A DNA stretch of 64,000 nt from Neolewinella persica DSM 23188 (GCF_000373105.1 NZ_KB890430.1:48190-112189); one strand, 5' to 3'. Shown: positions 55,996 to 64,000, counted from the stretch's first letter. Made by a program: numbers and translations. The notes: generated from the sequence alone by a model not told the origin.

Positions 55996-57135
55996 TTATT
56001 TCTTTTTCAGGCAGATGCCTTCGTTGAATTTGTCAATCAGTCGTTTCAAGTCCGCTTCCACCACCAGCATATCGAGTTGATCGCCTTCGGTGGAAAAATT
56101 CTCGGCCACCAGTTGTTCCGCGTCGTAGCCGTCGGGGATCATCAGCCCGTGGTGCGTGAACCAGTTGACGATGTCTGAAATCAACACCGGTTCCAGCTCC
56201 GGCAGGGCACTACCGTTCTGGCGCCCAGCAATGGCTTCGGCTACCTCTTTGCGGACGGTAGGTTTGTTGTCGCAGTGCTCCAGTCCAAAGAAGAAGTAGA
56301 AAGTCGGAGCATCTTCAGGAAGTTCGACTTTGCAAAAGGTCTCGTAAAACTTGCGAAGCATCCCCGGTACCAGGTCCTTACGCCAGTAGCTGTGCCCAAC
56401 CGTTACGTTGATGCAGACGATGGGGTGCAGGCTACCGTCAGCCCGCTTCAGTTTGGGGCGATTGAGCAAATCCAGAATTGTCAGGTTCAGCATCCCCCGC
56501 ATCTGGGACATCCCTACCGCTCCCCCCATGAACTGCTGGGTAATAGCATGCACCAATAAAGCCCGGCAATGCTCTTCGCGCATTCCGTTTAGAACGGGGC
56601 GACAATGCACGATCAGGGGCGGATCAGCTTCTATGTCAGCGCTCAGGTCATCTGCGGTGAGCTGGAGCCCCACCAGTTTGAAGCCAAGCCGCTCGGCAAG
56701 GCTCGATGCCTGCTGGCGGTCGTCTCCGTGCAGGTAGTAGAAGAATACTTTCTGGTCAAAAGCCTCGAACTGTTCGTCGAAGAACTGCCCTTCCTGCGGT
56801 GCCCGGTCAACGCCAAAGGCATGAAAAGGAGGAATGAATTCTTGTTCCCGGTTTGTTTTCGCTCCGTCCTGTTTTAGGTCCGCAGAGGAGATTTCTCCCA
56901 GCACGTAGAGTAAGCTCCCGTTGATGTTCGCTTGCTCTATGCCCAGCTCCTCTTTACTTTGGGTGTTGGCAGCAGTGGCCATTTCCCAGTTCCTCACCCG
57001 GGCGCTGGTGGTTATACATAAATCATGTAACCGGGTCCCTTCCAGGAGCAGGTCATCAATCAAACGACGCAGCAGATCCCCCTGCCGATTTTCAGCAACG
57101 AGATCTCGTAGTTCATTTTTAAGATTTTCCAGCAT
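55996..57135 (-). CDS. EAD-like / iSTAND-like conflict-system protein
   Basis: 379 residues. The N-terminal about 80 residues (LRDLVAENRQGDLLRRLIDD, ITTSARVRNWEMATAANTQS, EQANINGSLLYVLGEI) follow the pattern of effector-associated domain EAD11 (short helical, ending in NRI-xxALLxLI). From about 120 on (VFFYYLHGDDRQQASSLAER, PPLIVHCRPVLNGMREEHCR) the layout resembles inactive-STAND (iSTAND) domains found next to EADs, with no Walker A. In known systems EADs bring an effector to its NTPase. It heads the operon; assignment is by pattern only and needs a profile search. Confidence 0.65.
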   Translation of the reverse strand: MLENLKNELRDLVAENRQGDLLRRLIDDLLLEGTRLHDLCITTSARVRNWEMATAANTQSKEELGIEQANINGSLLYVLGEISSADLKQDGAKTNREQEFIPPFHAFGVDRAPQEGQFFDEQFEAFDQKVFFYYLHGDDRQQASSLAERLGFKLVGLQLTADDLSADIEADPPLIVHCRPVLNGMREEHCRALLVHAITQQFMGGAVGMSQMRGMLNLTILDLLNRPKLKRADGSLHPIVCINVTVGHSYWRKDLVPGMLRKFYETFCKVELPEDAPTFYFFFGLEHCDNKPTVRKEVAEAIAGRQNGSALPELEPVLISDIVNWFTHHGLMIPDGYDAEQLVAENFSTEGDQLDMLVVEADLKRLIDKFNEGICLKKK

Positions 57136-57171
57136 GAATATGGCGCTGCTATGGGCAGGGGTAACGTCGCC

Positions 57172-57179
57172 TAAAGTTA
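57172..57179 (-). promoter_or_regulatory. Possible -7 element of the conflict operon
   Basis: TAACTTTA on the minus strand, one base off TAnnTTTG, 36 bases before the operon's first ATG. No convincing -33 TTTG was found. Confidence 0.25.
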
Positions 57180-57314
57180 CGAAATTTGATATATGTCTTT
57201 GGTTATAATCGTAATTGGGATTTGTTAACTCCGTTTTAAGCTTTGGCTGAGTTAATTAAGTGTTGGTCCACCATTCGTTCCGTACTGCCCCACCCTGCCC
57301 TTCACCAATAATTA

Positions 57315-57356
57315 TGCACCCGCGACCGCGCATAAGGAGGCGAGATCGCAGGTGCA
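57315..57356. repeat. Dispersed repeat, copies 15a and 15b, head to head
   Basis: TGCACCCGCGACCGCGCA (57315-57332) and, inverted, GAGGCGAGATCGCAGGTGCA (57337-57356). Together they can form a hairpin followed by A7, in the 260-base gap between the conflict operon and the next gene. Confidence 0.75.
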
Positions 57357-57395
57357 AAAAAAGGGTTTCAAAAGCAGGGTCCGTTTCAACGCTAA

Positions 57396-57773
57396 TTACT
57401 CCAGAACATAAACAACTATACCGGCCCCTACCGTTCTGCCACCGACTTCCAACCGATAGATGCCCGGCTCGGCGAAGTCAGGGATACCGACCGAGATCAC
57501 CTGCCGGCCAGCAGAGAGGCGTCGGGCGACCTCCACCAAGGGCTGGCCGTCAGCCATCCTTCTCAGGCTGATGGTGGCCACATCGGGTACGCAGGAGACA
57601 ATCTCCAGGTCAAGTATGCTGCCCGGGAAGACCTCATCGTTCCGCAGGCGACAGTCGTCGTCACCATCATAGTTGCCGCAAAGGCCATTGGTAGCCTGTC
57701 GCCCCGTGGCGGTCTGGGCCTGCAACGTGCCAAAGCTTCCCAGCAAAAGGATAAAAATAAAAAGACGAAACAT
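57396..57773 (-). CDS. Small secreted hypothetical protein
   Basis: About 125 residues from ATG 57773 (MFRLFIFILLLG), giving a signal peptide ending LQAQ. The ORF is open 53 codons upstream without similarity. The mature part is beta-rich (GIYRLEVGGRTVGAGIVVY) with four cysteines (CGNYDGDDDC, SC). It resembles a single Ig-like module; no family was recognised. Confidence 0.65.
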   Translation of the reverse strand: MFRLFIFILLLGSFGTLQAQTATGRQATNGLCGNYDGDDDCRLRNDEVFPGSILDLEIVSCVPDVATISLRRMADGQPLVEVARRLSAGRQVISVGIPDFAEPGIYRLEVGGRTVGAGIVVYVLE

Positions 57774-57970
57774 GGGATAAGTTTTATGGGTAACAGGATG
57801 GGCTTCCGGGTTTGGATGCCCTCTTTTCACCAACAATAATCGGTGGCCAAGCGGGTTTACACCACCCGGAATTATTAATCGGTGGAAGGAATTGATTTTT
57901 TGGTTGGTCAGGAAAGTACTTCGGGCAAACATCCACCAGTCAATTCCGGTTACGCTATCAAATTATTACC

Positions 57971-58771
57971 ATGAACCTCAACCTCAAAAACCAAGTAGCC
58001 ATCATCACCGGATCAAGTACCGGAATCGGCGCAGCCTGTGCGATCGGCCTGGCGGCCGAAGGCGTCAAAGTCGTGATCAATTACCACTCGAGTGATCAGG
58101 AGGCCAAAAAGGTGGTTAAGCAAATTAAGGCTGCCGGAGGCAAGGCCATTGCCGTAAAAGCCGACGTGTCTAAGGAAAAAGAGGTCAAAAAACTGATTAA
58201 GGCCTGCCTTGATAAATTCGGCCATCTCGACATTATGGTTGCTAATGCCGGTCTCCAGGCAGACGCTTCCTTTACAGAAATGACCCTAAAGCAATGGAAT
58301 AAGGTCATCGGTGTTAACCTGACCGGGCAGTTCCTCGTATGCCGCGAAGCGGCCAGGATTTTCCAAAAACAGGGCGTTCACAAACACGGCCGCGCTGCCG
58401 GCAAGATCATCTGCATGTCCAGCGTTCACGATGAGATTGCCTGGGCCGGCCACGTCAACTACGCCACCGCCAAAGGCGGTGTCAAAATGATGATGGAATC
58501 CATGGCCCAGGAACTGGCACAGGACAAGATTCGCGTCAATGCGATCTCTCCCGGTGCCATCCAGACCGACATCAATAAAGATGCCTGGGACAACCCCGAA
58601 GCCCTCGAACAACTACTCACCCTCATTCCCTACGGCCGGATCGGCCAGGGGGAGGATATTGCCAATGTATGTGCCTTTCTGTGCTCTGACGCTGCCGACT
58701 ACATTACCGGTGCTACACTTTACGTGGATGGGGGGATGATGCTGTATCCGGGGTTTGCGGATAATGGATAA
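57971..58771 (+). CDS. Short-chain dehydrogenase/reductase (glucose 1-dehydrogenase-like)
   Basis: 266 residues. Cofactor motif TGSSTGIG, structural motif VANAGLQ (variant NNAG), catalytic Ser in CMSSVHDEI, YxxxK in NYATAKGG, C-terminal PxxxT-like region SPGAIQTDI. A classical SDR, probably NAD(P)-dependent with a sugar or polyol substrate; substrate uncertain. Convergent with the Gfo/Idh/MocA gene. Confidence 0.92.
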   Translation: MNLNLKNQVAIITGSSTGIGAACAIGLAAEGVKVVINYHSSDQEAKKVVKQIKAAGGKAIAVKADVSKEKEVKKLIKACLDKFGHLDIMVANAGLQADASFTEMTLKQWNKVIGVNLTGQFLVCREAARIFQKQGVHKHGRAAGKIICMSSVHDEIAWAGHVNYATAKGGVKMMMESMAQELAQDKIRVNAISPGAIQTDINKDAWDNPEALEQLLTLIPYGRIGQGEDIANVCAFLCSDAADYITGATLYVDGGMMLYPGFADNG

Positions 58772-58816
58772 GGGGTAGAGCCAGGAACCACGCCACTAAT
58801 TTCCAGCTCCTGATTT

Positions 58817-60109
58817 CTAGCTTTTAGTTTCCAGCGACATCCGATACTCCGGCCCCAACAGCCGGTTCGCTGCCCGGTTGTTGGTGACGCTTTCGGCGAC
58901 GGGGTCCCACGTAAGCGGCTTTCTCAGGCGGTAAGCAATGTTCGCGAGCGTACAAAAGCTGGAGGTACGGTGGCCCGTTTCTGCCGGGCAGTTTACCGCC
59001 GTTCCTTTGAGGATCGCGTCGAAGAAGCTTTGAAAATGAAGGACGTTTGCGCTGGTCTTCATCGAGGCATTCGTATCGTTGTAGCCGACGAGCCCCGGCA
59101 CGCTGCTATCAATGAAGCCCCGGGCTACGTCCAGCGTTCCTTCCGATCCAACGAAGTGGACGGCGTTGCCCCGCCCAAACTGGCGGTGCTCCACCCGGAA
59201 GCCATCATCGTAAAACATCGTCAGGCCAAATTTCGCATCACCCCCCGGCGGGAAGAACTGGGTGGGTCCGGTGTCGTCCTTTCCGCGTACCCACTGCACG
59301 ATATCGAACATGTGTGCTCCCCAGTCGGTGATCATCCCGCCGCCAAATTCGGCATAGTTACGCCACTGCGCCCACTGTCGACTATCGGAACCCGGCGCCA
59401 GAGAACTATGAAAGGGCCGATCAACGCTGGGACCAATCCACCGCTCCCAGTCCATGCCGGATGGCGTTGGCTGTGCCGGTAAATCGAAAGTACGCGCAGG
59501 TTCACCGATGCTGACGATGGCCTCCTTTAGTTCTCCGATGGAACCCGCCTGGATAAGTTCTGCTGCCCGTTGAAACGTTCGCATTGAGCGTTGCATGCTA
59601 CCGGTTTGCAGGACTTTTCCGCTGCGGTCGACGGCGTCGACGATGGCCCGACCTTCTTCAATGGTGTGGGCCAGTGGCTTTTCACAATACACGTGCAGGC
59701 CCCGGTCCAGCGCGTCGATGCACATCTGGGCGTGCTGGTGATCGGGCGTGGCGATCAGGACGGCGTCCAGCCCCGGGTGCTCCAGCAGTTTGCGGTAGTC
59801 TGAATAAGTCGTGGGAGCCATCTCCTTGCCACCGCCGGCCAATTCGGCGTAGCGGGTAGCTGCTGAAGTAGCGAATCGTTCCAGATTGGTGGCGTAAACG
59901 TCGCATGCTGCCACGAACCGGGCTTCGGGCATTCCATGGGCACGATTGAACAAGCCCATGGCCTGTTTCCCCGTACCGATGACACCAATATTGATCTGGG
60001 CGTTCGGACTGGAGCCAACTACACCGGCCCGAAGCCAGGAAGGAGCGAATACGATGCCTGCGCCAAGCGCGGCGGAGCGGAGGAAGTCACGGCGTTTCTG
60101 TGTCGTCAT
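58817..60109 (-). CDS. Gfo/Idh/MocA-family oxidoreductase with Tat signal
   Basis: 430 residues. A Tat signal (RRDFLRSAALGAGIVFAPSW) sends it folded to the periplasm. N-terminal Rossmann motif NIGVIGTGKQAMG; conserved EKPLAHT. The C-terminal half has the family beta-sheet with GGMITDWGAHMFDI. Exported members of this family in Bacteroidota usually act on sugars or cyclitols with bound NAD(P). Next to an SDR on the opposite strand. Confidence 0.92.
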   Translation of the reverse strand: MTTQKRRDFLRSAALGAGIVFAPSWLRAGVVGSSPNAQINIGVIGTGKQAMGLFNRAHGMPEARFVAACDVYATNLERFATSAATRYAELAGGGKEMAPTTYSDYRKLLEHPGLDAVLIATPDHQHAQMCIDALDRGLHVYCEKPLAHTIEEGRAIVDAVDRSGKVLQTGSMQRSMRTFQRAAELIQAGSIGELKEAIVSIGEPARTFDLPAQPTPSGMDWERWIGPSVDRPFHSSLAPGSDSRQWAQWRNYAEFGGGMITDWGAHMFDIVQWVRGKDDTGPTQFFPPGGDAKFGLTMFYDDGFRVEHRQFGRGNAVHFVGSEGTLDVARGFIDSSVPGLVGYNDTNASMKTSANVLHFQSFFDAILKGTAVNCPAETGHRTSSFCTLANIAYRLRKPLTWDPVAESVTNNRAANRLLGPEYRMSLETKS

Positions 60110-60194
60110 GACGCCAAGATAATGATTTCTCCAAAGTAAGCTCGTTTGTAAGACCGTTTTCTACTGGAATTACACAGCTCTCTCCAACTTCCTC

Positions 60195-60214
60195 TGCACC
60201 TGCGGCCGCGCACA
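60195..60214 (+). repeat. Dispersed 20-bp repeat, copy 16 (intergenic)
   Basis: TGCACCTGCGGCCGCGCACA, one change from the consensus, in the 165-base gap between the Gfo/Idh/MocA and M56 genes. Confidence 0.85.
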
Positions 60215-60274
60215 ATAACAATTCCATAAAGCACCGAAAGCGCCACCATAACCACTACATTATCTCTTCAGCAA

Positions 60275-62479
60275 TTAATTCCGGTTATATTTAGTACCGA
60301 TATTCCGGCCACTGGGATTAATATTGATCATGAAGGTATTCCCTTCATTTCCCTCAAAATCACCTTTTCCGTAGCGCTTCAAAATAGCCCGGTATTTCGG
60401 CTCAAGAGAGATGGGATCGACAATTTTTCTGTTAAAGCGCATGACCTCACTGGTCACCTCCAAACGGAAGTACTGGTCATCCTTACCCAGTAAACCATCA
60501 GCGATCAATGCCTCCCGCAGTTCTGCTTCTAATGCGGCCATAATGATTTGGTGACTTTTCATCCGTTCGGTATGCAACTGCATCCGGGTAGTGTGCATTT
60601 TCATCCGACCGCTGTGAACTCTCATTCGGCCTCCATGTATTTTCATCCGGACACTGTGCATGGACATACGTATTCCGTGAACATCCATCCGGTCCCCGTG
60701 CTCTGCAAGTGATTTTTCCCCGCGCTTGATTTCTTTTTCCAACCCTTCAACGTATTGTTCCGGCTGGTACTCGATGGCGTCCTCCGCTTCTTCTATGGTA
60801 TCCTCGCTCTGGTCAAGGGCTTGTTCGAATAACTCCGTCATATCATTGTGGGCCAGGGCGTAGGTTAATTCGTTATCAGCCTGAGCTCGTAATGCTTCGC
60901 TCCAATCTGCATAAGCCTCCATGATGCGCAGGCGATGTGCCTCCCAGGGCTGCAGGTAGTCTTCGCTTAGGCGCTCGTTCCAATTCTCGATACTGGCCCT
61001 GTAAGCATCCGTCTGGTCCCGGAGTTGCTTACGGCCTTCGTCTCCCTTAGCCAATAAATCCCTTATTTCTGTTTCCGTAAGCGGGAGCTTCGGTGCCGTC
61101 GGCAAAGCTGGTTCAGCCCCCAACCGGGGAACGGAAGGTTTGGGTAAGCTGTCGTTGTTGGTTTGGGAAAATTCTGGGGTAACGATCCCAACAATCAGTA
61201 CTTTTTCCCCTGATTTTAGAGAGGATACCGGAGCGTCGATAGAAGTTGAAGGAAGAGGAGTTACTGCCGAATAGTGTTCTGGTGTTGCTTCCGTAGGCTC
61301 CTCTACCGGAAGAAGAGCGAACGCATTGTCCTTGACGGGAATTTCATCATCCGTAACACCAGATAAGGAACCATTATCCTGTTGAGAAAGGTCCGGGGAC
61401 GCCAAAGTATTACCCCCTGCTACTATCGGCGAGACTCCGGCGTAGGCAAAAGCAACCGCGCACCCAAGCAAGGGTAATAGAAGCCACAAACGAAGTGAAA
61501 GCGACTGGTGGTGCCGGGGAGTAGGTTGGCAGATCCGCTGGATACGGTTTTGGAGTTGCCCGCCTTTTTTGACGAAACCCATAGCCAGGAAACCCGACTG
61601 ACGGTGTTCTTCCACCGACAACAAAGTACGGGCATACATCCGGGGGTTTCCGCAGGCCGCAACCGCAACGTCGTCGCAGCATTTTTCCCTTTCCTGGTTG
61701 ATCTTACCCGCCAGCCACCAGTACACCGGGTGGTAGAAAAGCACGACTTCCAATCCAGTCAGGAATAAATTCACCACAAAGTCCTGCCGCCCTACGTGCG
61801 CAAGTTCATGCGCCAGAATAGCTTCCACCTGGGCTACGCTTAGCCCGCTGACCAAACCGATGGGTAGCAGAATGATTGGTTTAAAATGGCCGATCACCAA
61901 CGGAGAGTCAATCTGGTTGGATTCCACTAATCCGATTACCCGCTCAACGCCCATGCTCCGTTTGAGCCGAAACAGGCGCTCCTGCCATACCGGTGGTAAA
62001 TTTCGTATTCCGCGTTTCCGCAAACGGAAAGTCAGCAGTAGCATATTACACCAACGGAAAGTAAATACTAAGACACCAAGCCCCCATATAGCTACCAAAT
62101 AGGCTACGTTGGCTTCCAAAAAGCCAGCCGGAGAAAAGGCGGCACGCTGGAAATCAGGTTTTAAAGAGGCAGACGGTTCAGGAGCGATTACGACCGGTAC
62201 AATGGTTTCTTCAAGCGCTGTGGTGGTCGGTAAGGAAGGTAACGGCGTGATTTCCCGTACCATGCCTGGGTTCGAGAATTCCAGTTGGGTACCGAACGTC
62301 CAGGCCATACCTCCCAGCAACAGCAACAATGCCGTACAGGCAATTCCGTATCTCAATTGTGGAGGCCTGTTTTTTAGCAGGTGAAATAGCGGTAATACTA
62401 CCAGAAAAAGCAGGGCTCCCTGCCAAAGAGAGTGTAAGAGCGTCCAGCCCAGGGCGGGAACTAAGTCAGAAATAATCAT
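60275..62479 (-). CDS. BlaR1/MecR1-type M56 peptidase with Met/His heptad tail
   Basis: 734 residues. Membrane helices at the start, then M56 peptidase motif AILAHELAHVGRQD (HExxH) and a distal EREKCCDDVAVAAC motif. Residues about 340-590 are a linker. About 590-645 has seven near-perfect heptads of the form RMxxHxx (HGDRMDVH, GIRMSMH ... TERMKSH). The C-terminus lacks a beta-lactam-binding penicilloyl-sensor domain. In the family, a signal triggers M56 cleavage of the BlaI repressor. It starts 18 bases after the BlaI-like gene ends. Confidence 0.9.
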   Translation of the reverse strand: MIISDLVPALGWTLLHSLWQGALLFLVVLPLFHLLKNRPPQLRYGIACTALLLLLGGMAWTFGTQLEFSNPGMVREITPLPSLPTTTALEETIVPVVIAPEPSASLKPDFQRAAFSPAGFLEANVAYLVAIWGLGVLVFTFRWCNMLLLTFRLRKRGIRNLPPVWQERLFRLKRSMGVERVIGLVESNQIDSPLVIGHFKPIILLPIGLVSGLSVAQVEAILAHELAHVGRQDFVVNLFLTGLEVVLFYHPVYWWLAGKINQEREKCCDDVAVAACGNPRMYARTLLSVEEHRQSGFLAMGFVKKGGQLQNRIQRICQPTPRHHQSLSLRLWLLLPLLGCAVAFAYAGVSPIVAGGNTLASPDLSQQDNGSLSGVTDDEIPVKDNAFALLPVEEPTEATPEHYSAVTPLPSTSIDAPVSSLKSGEKVLIVGIVTPEFSQTNNDSLPKPSVPRLGAEPALPTAPKLPLTETEIRDLLAKGDEGRKQLRDQTDAYRASIENWNERLSEDYLQPWEAHRLRIMEAYADWSEALRAQADNELTYALAHNDMTELFEQALDQSEDTIEEAEDAIEYQPEQYVEGLEKEIKRGEKSLAEHGDRMDVHGIRMSMHSVRMKIHGGRMRVHSGRMKMHTTRMQLHTERMKSHQIIMAALEAELREALIADGLLGKDDQYFRLEVTSEVMRFNRKIVDPISLEPKYRAILKRYGKGDFEGNEGNTFMININPSGRNIGTKYNRN

Positions 62480-62497
62480 TTGTTGGGATTTTTGGGA

Positions 62498-62893
62498 TTA
62501 GGACTTAGACTCGTCGTCCAGGCTATTGAGAAAATCTCGGATACTTTGAAGTTCCGCTTTACTGGTTTTCGCGCCACCGAGAATTTGCATCACCAGGCGG
62601 GAACGAGACCCCTGGTAAGTACGCTCTACGATTTCTTCGAGCACCTCCTTCACGTTTTCCTTTTCGCTAATGGTCGGATGGTACACGTGGGTCCGATCCT
62701 GCTCCTCACGGGTCAACAAACCTTTCTCCAGCATGATTTGCATGAACTTAAGGGAAGTGGTGTACCCTATTTGCTTTGCTCCCGGCTTGCTGATCAGTTC
62801 TTCGTGTATCTGCCGGACGGTGGACGGACCCAATCGCCACAGAATACGGATGATACTCATCTCCCGTGGGGTTGGCTTAGTATGTTTTGACAT
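62498..62893 (-). CDS. BlaI/MecI/CopY-family repressor
   Basis: 131 residues. Winged-helix family start (PTPREMSIIRILWRLGPSTVRQIHEEL), wing region GYTTSLKFMQIMLEKGLL, DRTHVYHP, and C-terminal dimerisation helices. Three palindromic operators lie in its own promoter region, so it is probably autoregulated and released by the downstream M56 protease. Single two-gene operon with the M56 gene. Confidence 0.95.
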   Translation of the reverse strand: MSKHTKPTPREMSIIRILWRLGPSTVRQIHEELISKPGAKQIGYTTSLKFMQIMLEKGLLTREEQDRTHVYHPTISEKENVKEVLEEIVERTYQGSRSRLVMQILGGAKTSKAELQSIRDFLNSLDDESKS

Positions 62894-62896
62894 GGC

Positions 62897-62912
62897 TACG
62901 ATTTTTTTCGTA
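62897..62912. promoter_or_regulatory. Operator 1: TACGA-N6-TCGTA palindrome
   Basis: TACGATTTTTTTCGTA lies 3 bases upstream of the repressor ATG and over the expected transcription start. Confidence 0.75.
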
Positions 62913-62913
62913 A

Positions 62914-62945
62914 CAAAGCTATACGATTTTTTTCGTAATCACAAG
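62914..62945 (-). promoter_or_regulatory. BlaI-like operon promoter
   Basis: On the minus strand CTTG (62945-62942), 20 bases, then TAGCTTTG (62921-62914), matching the Bacteroidota -33/-7 consensus. Operator 2 fills the spacer. Confidence 0.65.
62922..62937. promoter_or_regulatory. Operator 2: TACGA-N6-TCGTA palindrome
   Basis: An identical 16-mer between the -33 and -7 elements. Confidence 0.75.
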
Positions 62946-62952
62946 AAAACCC

Positions 62953-62968
62953 TACGATTTTTTTCGTA
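62953..62968. promoter_or_regulatory. Operator 3: TACGA-N6-TCGTA palindrome
   Basis: A third identical 16-mer, upstream of the -33 element; centre-to-centre spacings are 25 and 31 bases. The remaining gene-free stretch to 63294 has repeat copy 17 and nothing else recognised. Confidence 0.75.
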
Positions 62969-63047
62969 ATACTTCTTTTGCAGGCTTTACACATGCTGTT
63001 CAACTGCTGTCAGGCCCGATGCATTGGGTGTGTTGACCTCGGCTTCT

Positions 63048-63067
63048 TGGGCGCGGTCGCGGGTGCA
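63048..63067 (-). repeat. Dispersed 20-bp repeat, copy 17 (intergenic)
   Basis: TGGGCGCGGTCGCGGGTGCA, one change from the consensus inverse. Confidence 0.8.
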
Positions 63068-63294
63068 GAGAAGGTTGAAGGAAGCGGTGCCGCTCGATTT
63101 CTAGGCTGTCCTACGGCCACCTACTAAGCTACCCGAGCGCGCCGGAGCCACGAAGTTTATCTACGCAGCAAATCGAGGCAAAACTACCCGATCAGGTAGG
63201 GAACAGCTTTTGAGGCGCCCCGTCCTTTGCAGTATAACGCTGCCGTCGCTACCGCGCCGGTGGCATCATCTGCTTAACCCAACTGCCTTCGACT

Positions 63295-63705
63295 ATGAAA
63301 AACCTATCCCTCTTCTTCCTTCTTTTTCTCGTACTGCCACTCCTGGTAACCAGTTGTGGGGAGGATGAGGAAGACATGATACCAGTACCAATGTTTACCC
63401 GCGCGGATTACCTCGGCAGCTACTCTGTAGTGGAAGTATGTCCTGGCGGCCAGGACACCTATAACTCCTCCCTTACCGCCGGAGCTACCAGCAACGAAAT
63501 AATTATCGCCAACCTGTTTAATTTAGGCGATGAAGTTCGGGCTACGGTAAATGGGGACCGCCTGACTATACCAATGCAACTGGCGCCGTCCTGGCGGGAA
63601 TTTTCCGGAAGCGGCACACTGACGGATCAAGAACTTAAGCTCAGCTTTACCGTAACTGGCGGCAGTGGCTCCATTGATTGTACTGCAGTGCTTACCCCTC
63701 AGTAG
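63295..63705 (+). CDS. Small lipoprotein, hypothetical
   Basis: 136 residues. A lipoprotein signal (PLLVTSCGEDEED) is followed by a beta-rich domain (YLGSYSVVEVC, SGSGTLTDQELKLSFTVTGG) resembling small lipocalin-like Bacteroidota lipoproteins. Single gene. Function unknown. Confidence 0.75.
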   Translation: MKNLSLFFLLFLVLPLLVTSCGEDEEDMIPVPMFTRADYLGSYSVVEVCPGGQDTYNSSLTAGATSNEIIIANLFNLGDEVRATVNGDRLTIPMQLAPSWREFSGSGTLTDQELKLSFTVTGGSGSIDCTAVLTPQ

Positions 63706-63782
63706 CGCATTAACTTCGTGCTTAGTAGATCTCAGTTCCGGAAGAGATGATGCTACCCATCTTATTCCTTAAATAACATGAG

Positions 63783-64000
63783 TCATCCCGAATTTTGAGC
63801 CCACATTAAAGTGAGGCAAATCGAGATGGCCATTCTAAGTCTGTAGAGCGGTACCAAGGCATCTCGGTACCGCTTTCCAGTTCTATGACAGTAATTTCTT
63901 AAAAAAAGAGGAACCCAGCCTTTCCAGTTGCGCAATATCTGGAGCATGAAGTCATAGACCAAGGTGACGATACTCATCAGCTTCATGCGGTTGTCCCAAA
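63783..64000 (-). mobile_element. IS4-like transposase, C-terminal fragment (continues beyond window)
   Basis: The frame is open to the window edge (WDNRMKLMSIVTL), so the ORF's ATG at 63986 is internal. The end (NYCHRTGKRYRDALVPLYRL) matches the WCHRTGKR...PLYRLR C-terminus common to one group of IS4-type DDE transposases. The 3' end of the element should lie within about 80 bases past the stop, but no terminal repeat could be confirmed because the other end is outside the window. Confidence 0.65.

Overview
The window comes from a Bacteroidota chromosome. It best fits a marine Saprospiria / Lewinellaceae-type organism of about 50-55 % GC, judged by eye. The indicators are C-terminal type IX secretion sorting domains, DUF4421, DUF5683 and HYC_CC_PP family proteins, signal peptides ending in AQ, and promoters of the Bacteroidota form TTTG-N19-TAnnTTTG. 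Shine-Dalgarno sequences are largely absent.

Layout. 1-8.4 kb is mostly housekeeping: a dihydroorotase 3' end, an exonuclease, an orphan LytTR regulator, a PhzF-like isomerase, a cohesin/dockerin-like T9SS protein, an M23 peptidase, an aspartyl protease and CTP synthase. 8.7-16.7 kb is signalling: a PAS/sigma54 activator, a CheB-CheR-PAS hybrid, a lone CheB and a Crp/Fnr regulator. 16.9-21.3 kb has a Tricorn-like protease divergent from a DUF4421 protein. 21.4-22.7 kb is an unusual six-tRNA array, including an initiator-type tRNA with a CAA anticodon, followed by a nested palindromic region and a 5'-truncated T9SS protein. 24.1-26.3 kb is a prolyl oligopeptidase.

26.5-38.9 kb is a heavy-metal (probably Cu/Ag) island: DUF305 and DUF3347 proteins, a frameshifted HMA chaperone, an HMA-AraC regulator, an HMBD lipoprotein, a CusB/TolC/CusA efflux pump and a HYC_CC_PP protein. 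39-46.9 kb holds a CAT-like acetyltransferase, a glycogen-binding/H1-like/HhH fusion, a PEGA lipoprotein, the glycogen branching enzyme, ParB, DUF5683 and an MFS pump. 46.9-49.7 kb is a CRTAC1/VCBS lipoprotein.

49.9-57.1 kb is a three-gene operon that looks like an NTP-dependent conflict or signalling system: an EAD-like/iSTAND-like protein, a MoxR AAA+ ATPase, and a 1678-residue three-TM protein with vWA-like, carboxypeptidase-regulatory, degenerate caspase-like and TonB_C-like parts. I consider it the best candidate for an undescribed system. 57.4-63.7 kb has a small secreted protein, an SDR, a Gfo/Idh/MocA oxidoreductase, a BlaR1/BlaI-type pair with three palindromic operators, and a lipoprotein. 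The window ends inside an IS4-like transposase.

Superimposed on everything is a 20-bp dispersed repeat (consensus TGCACCTGCGRCCGCGCCCA). At least 18 copies and one half copy are present, in intergenic regions, in protein linkers and, four times, exactly at signal-peptide cleavage regions. Other structured repeats (paired hairpins with covarying stems, G-rich palindromes, a 48-bp tandem repeat inside cusA) have also entered genes in frame.
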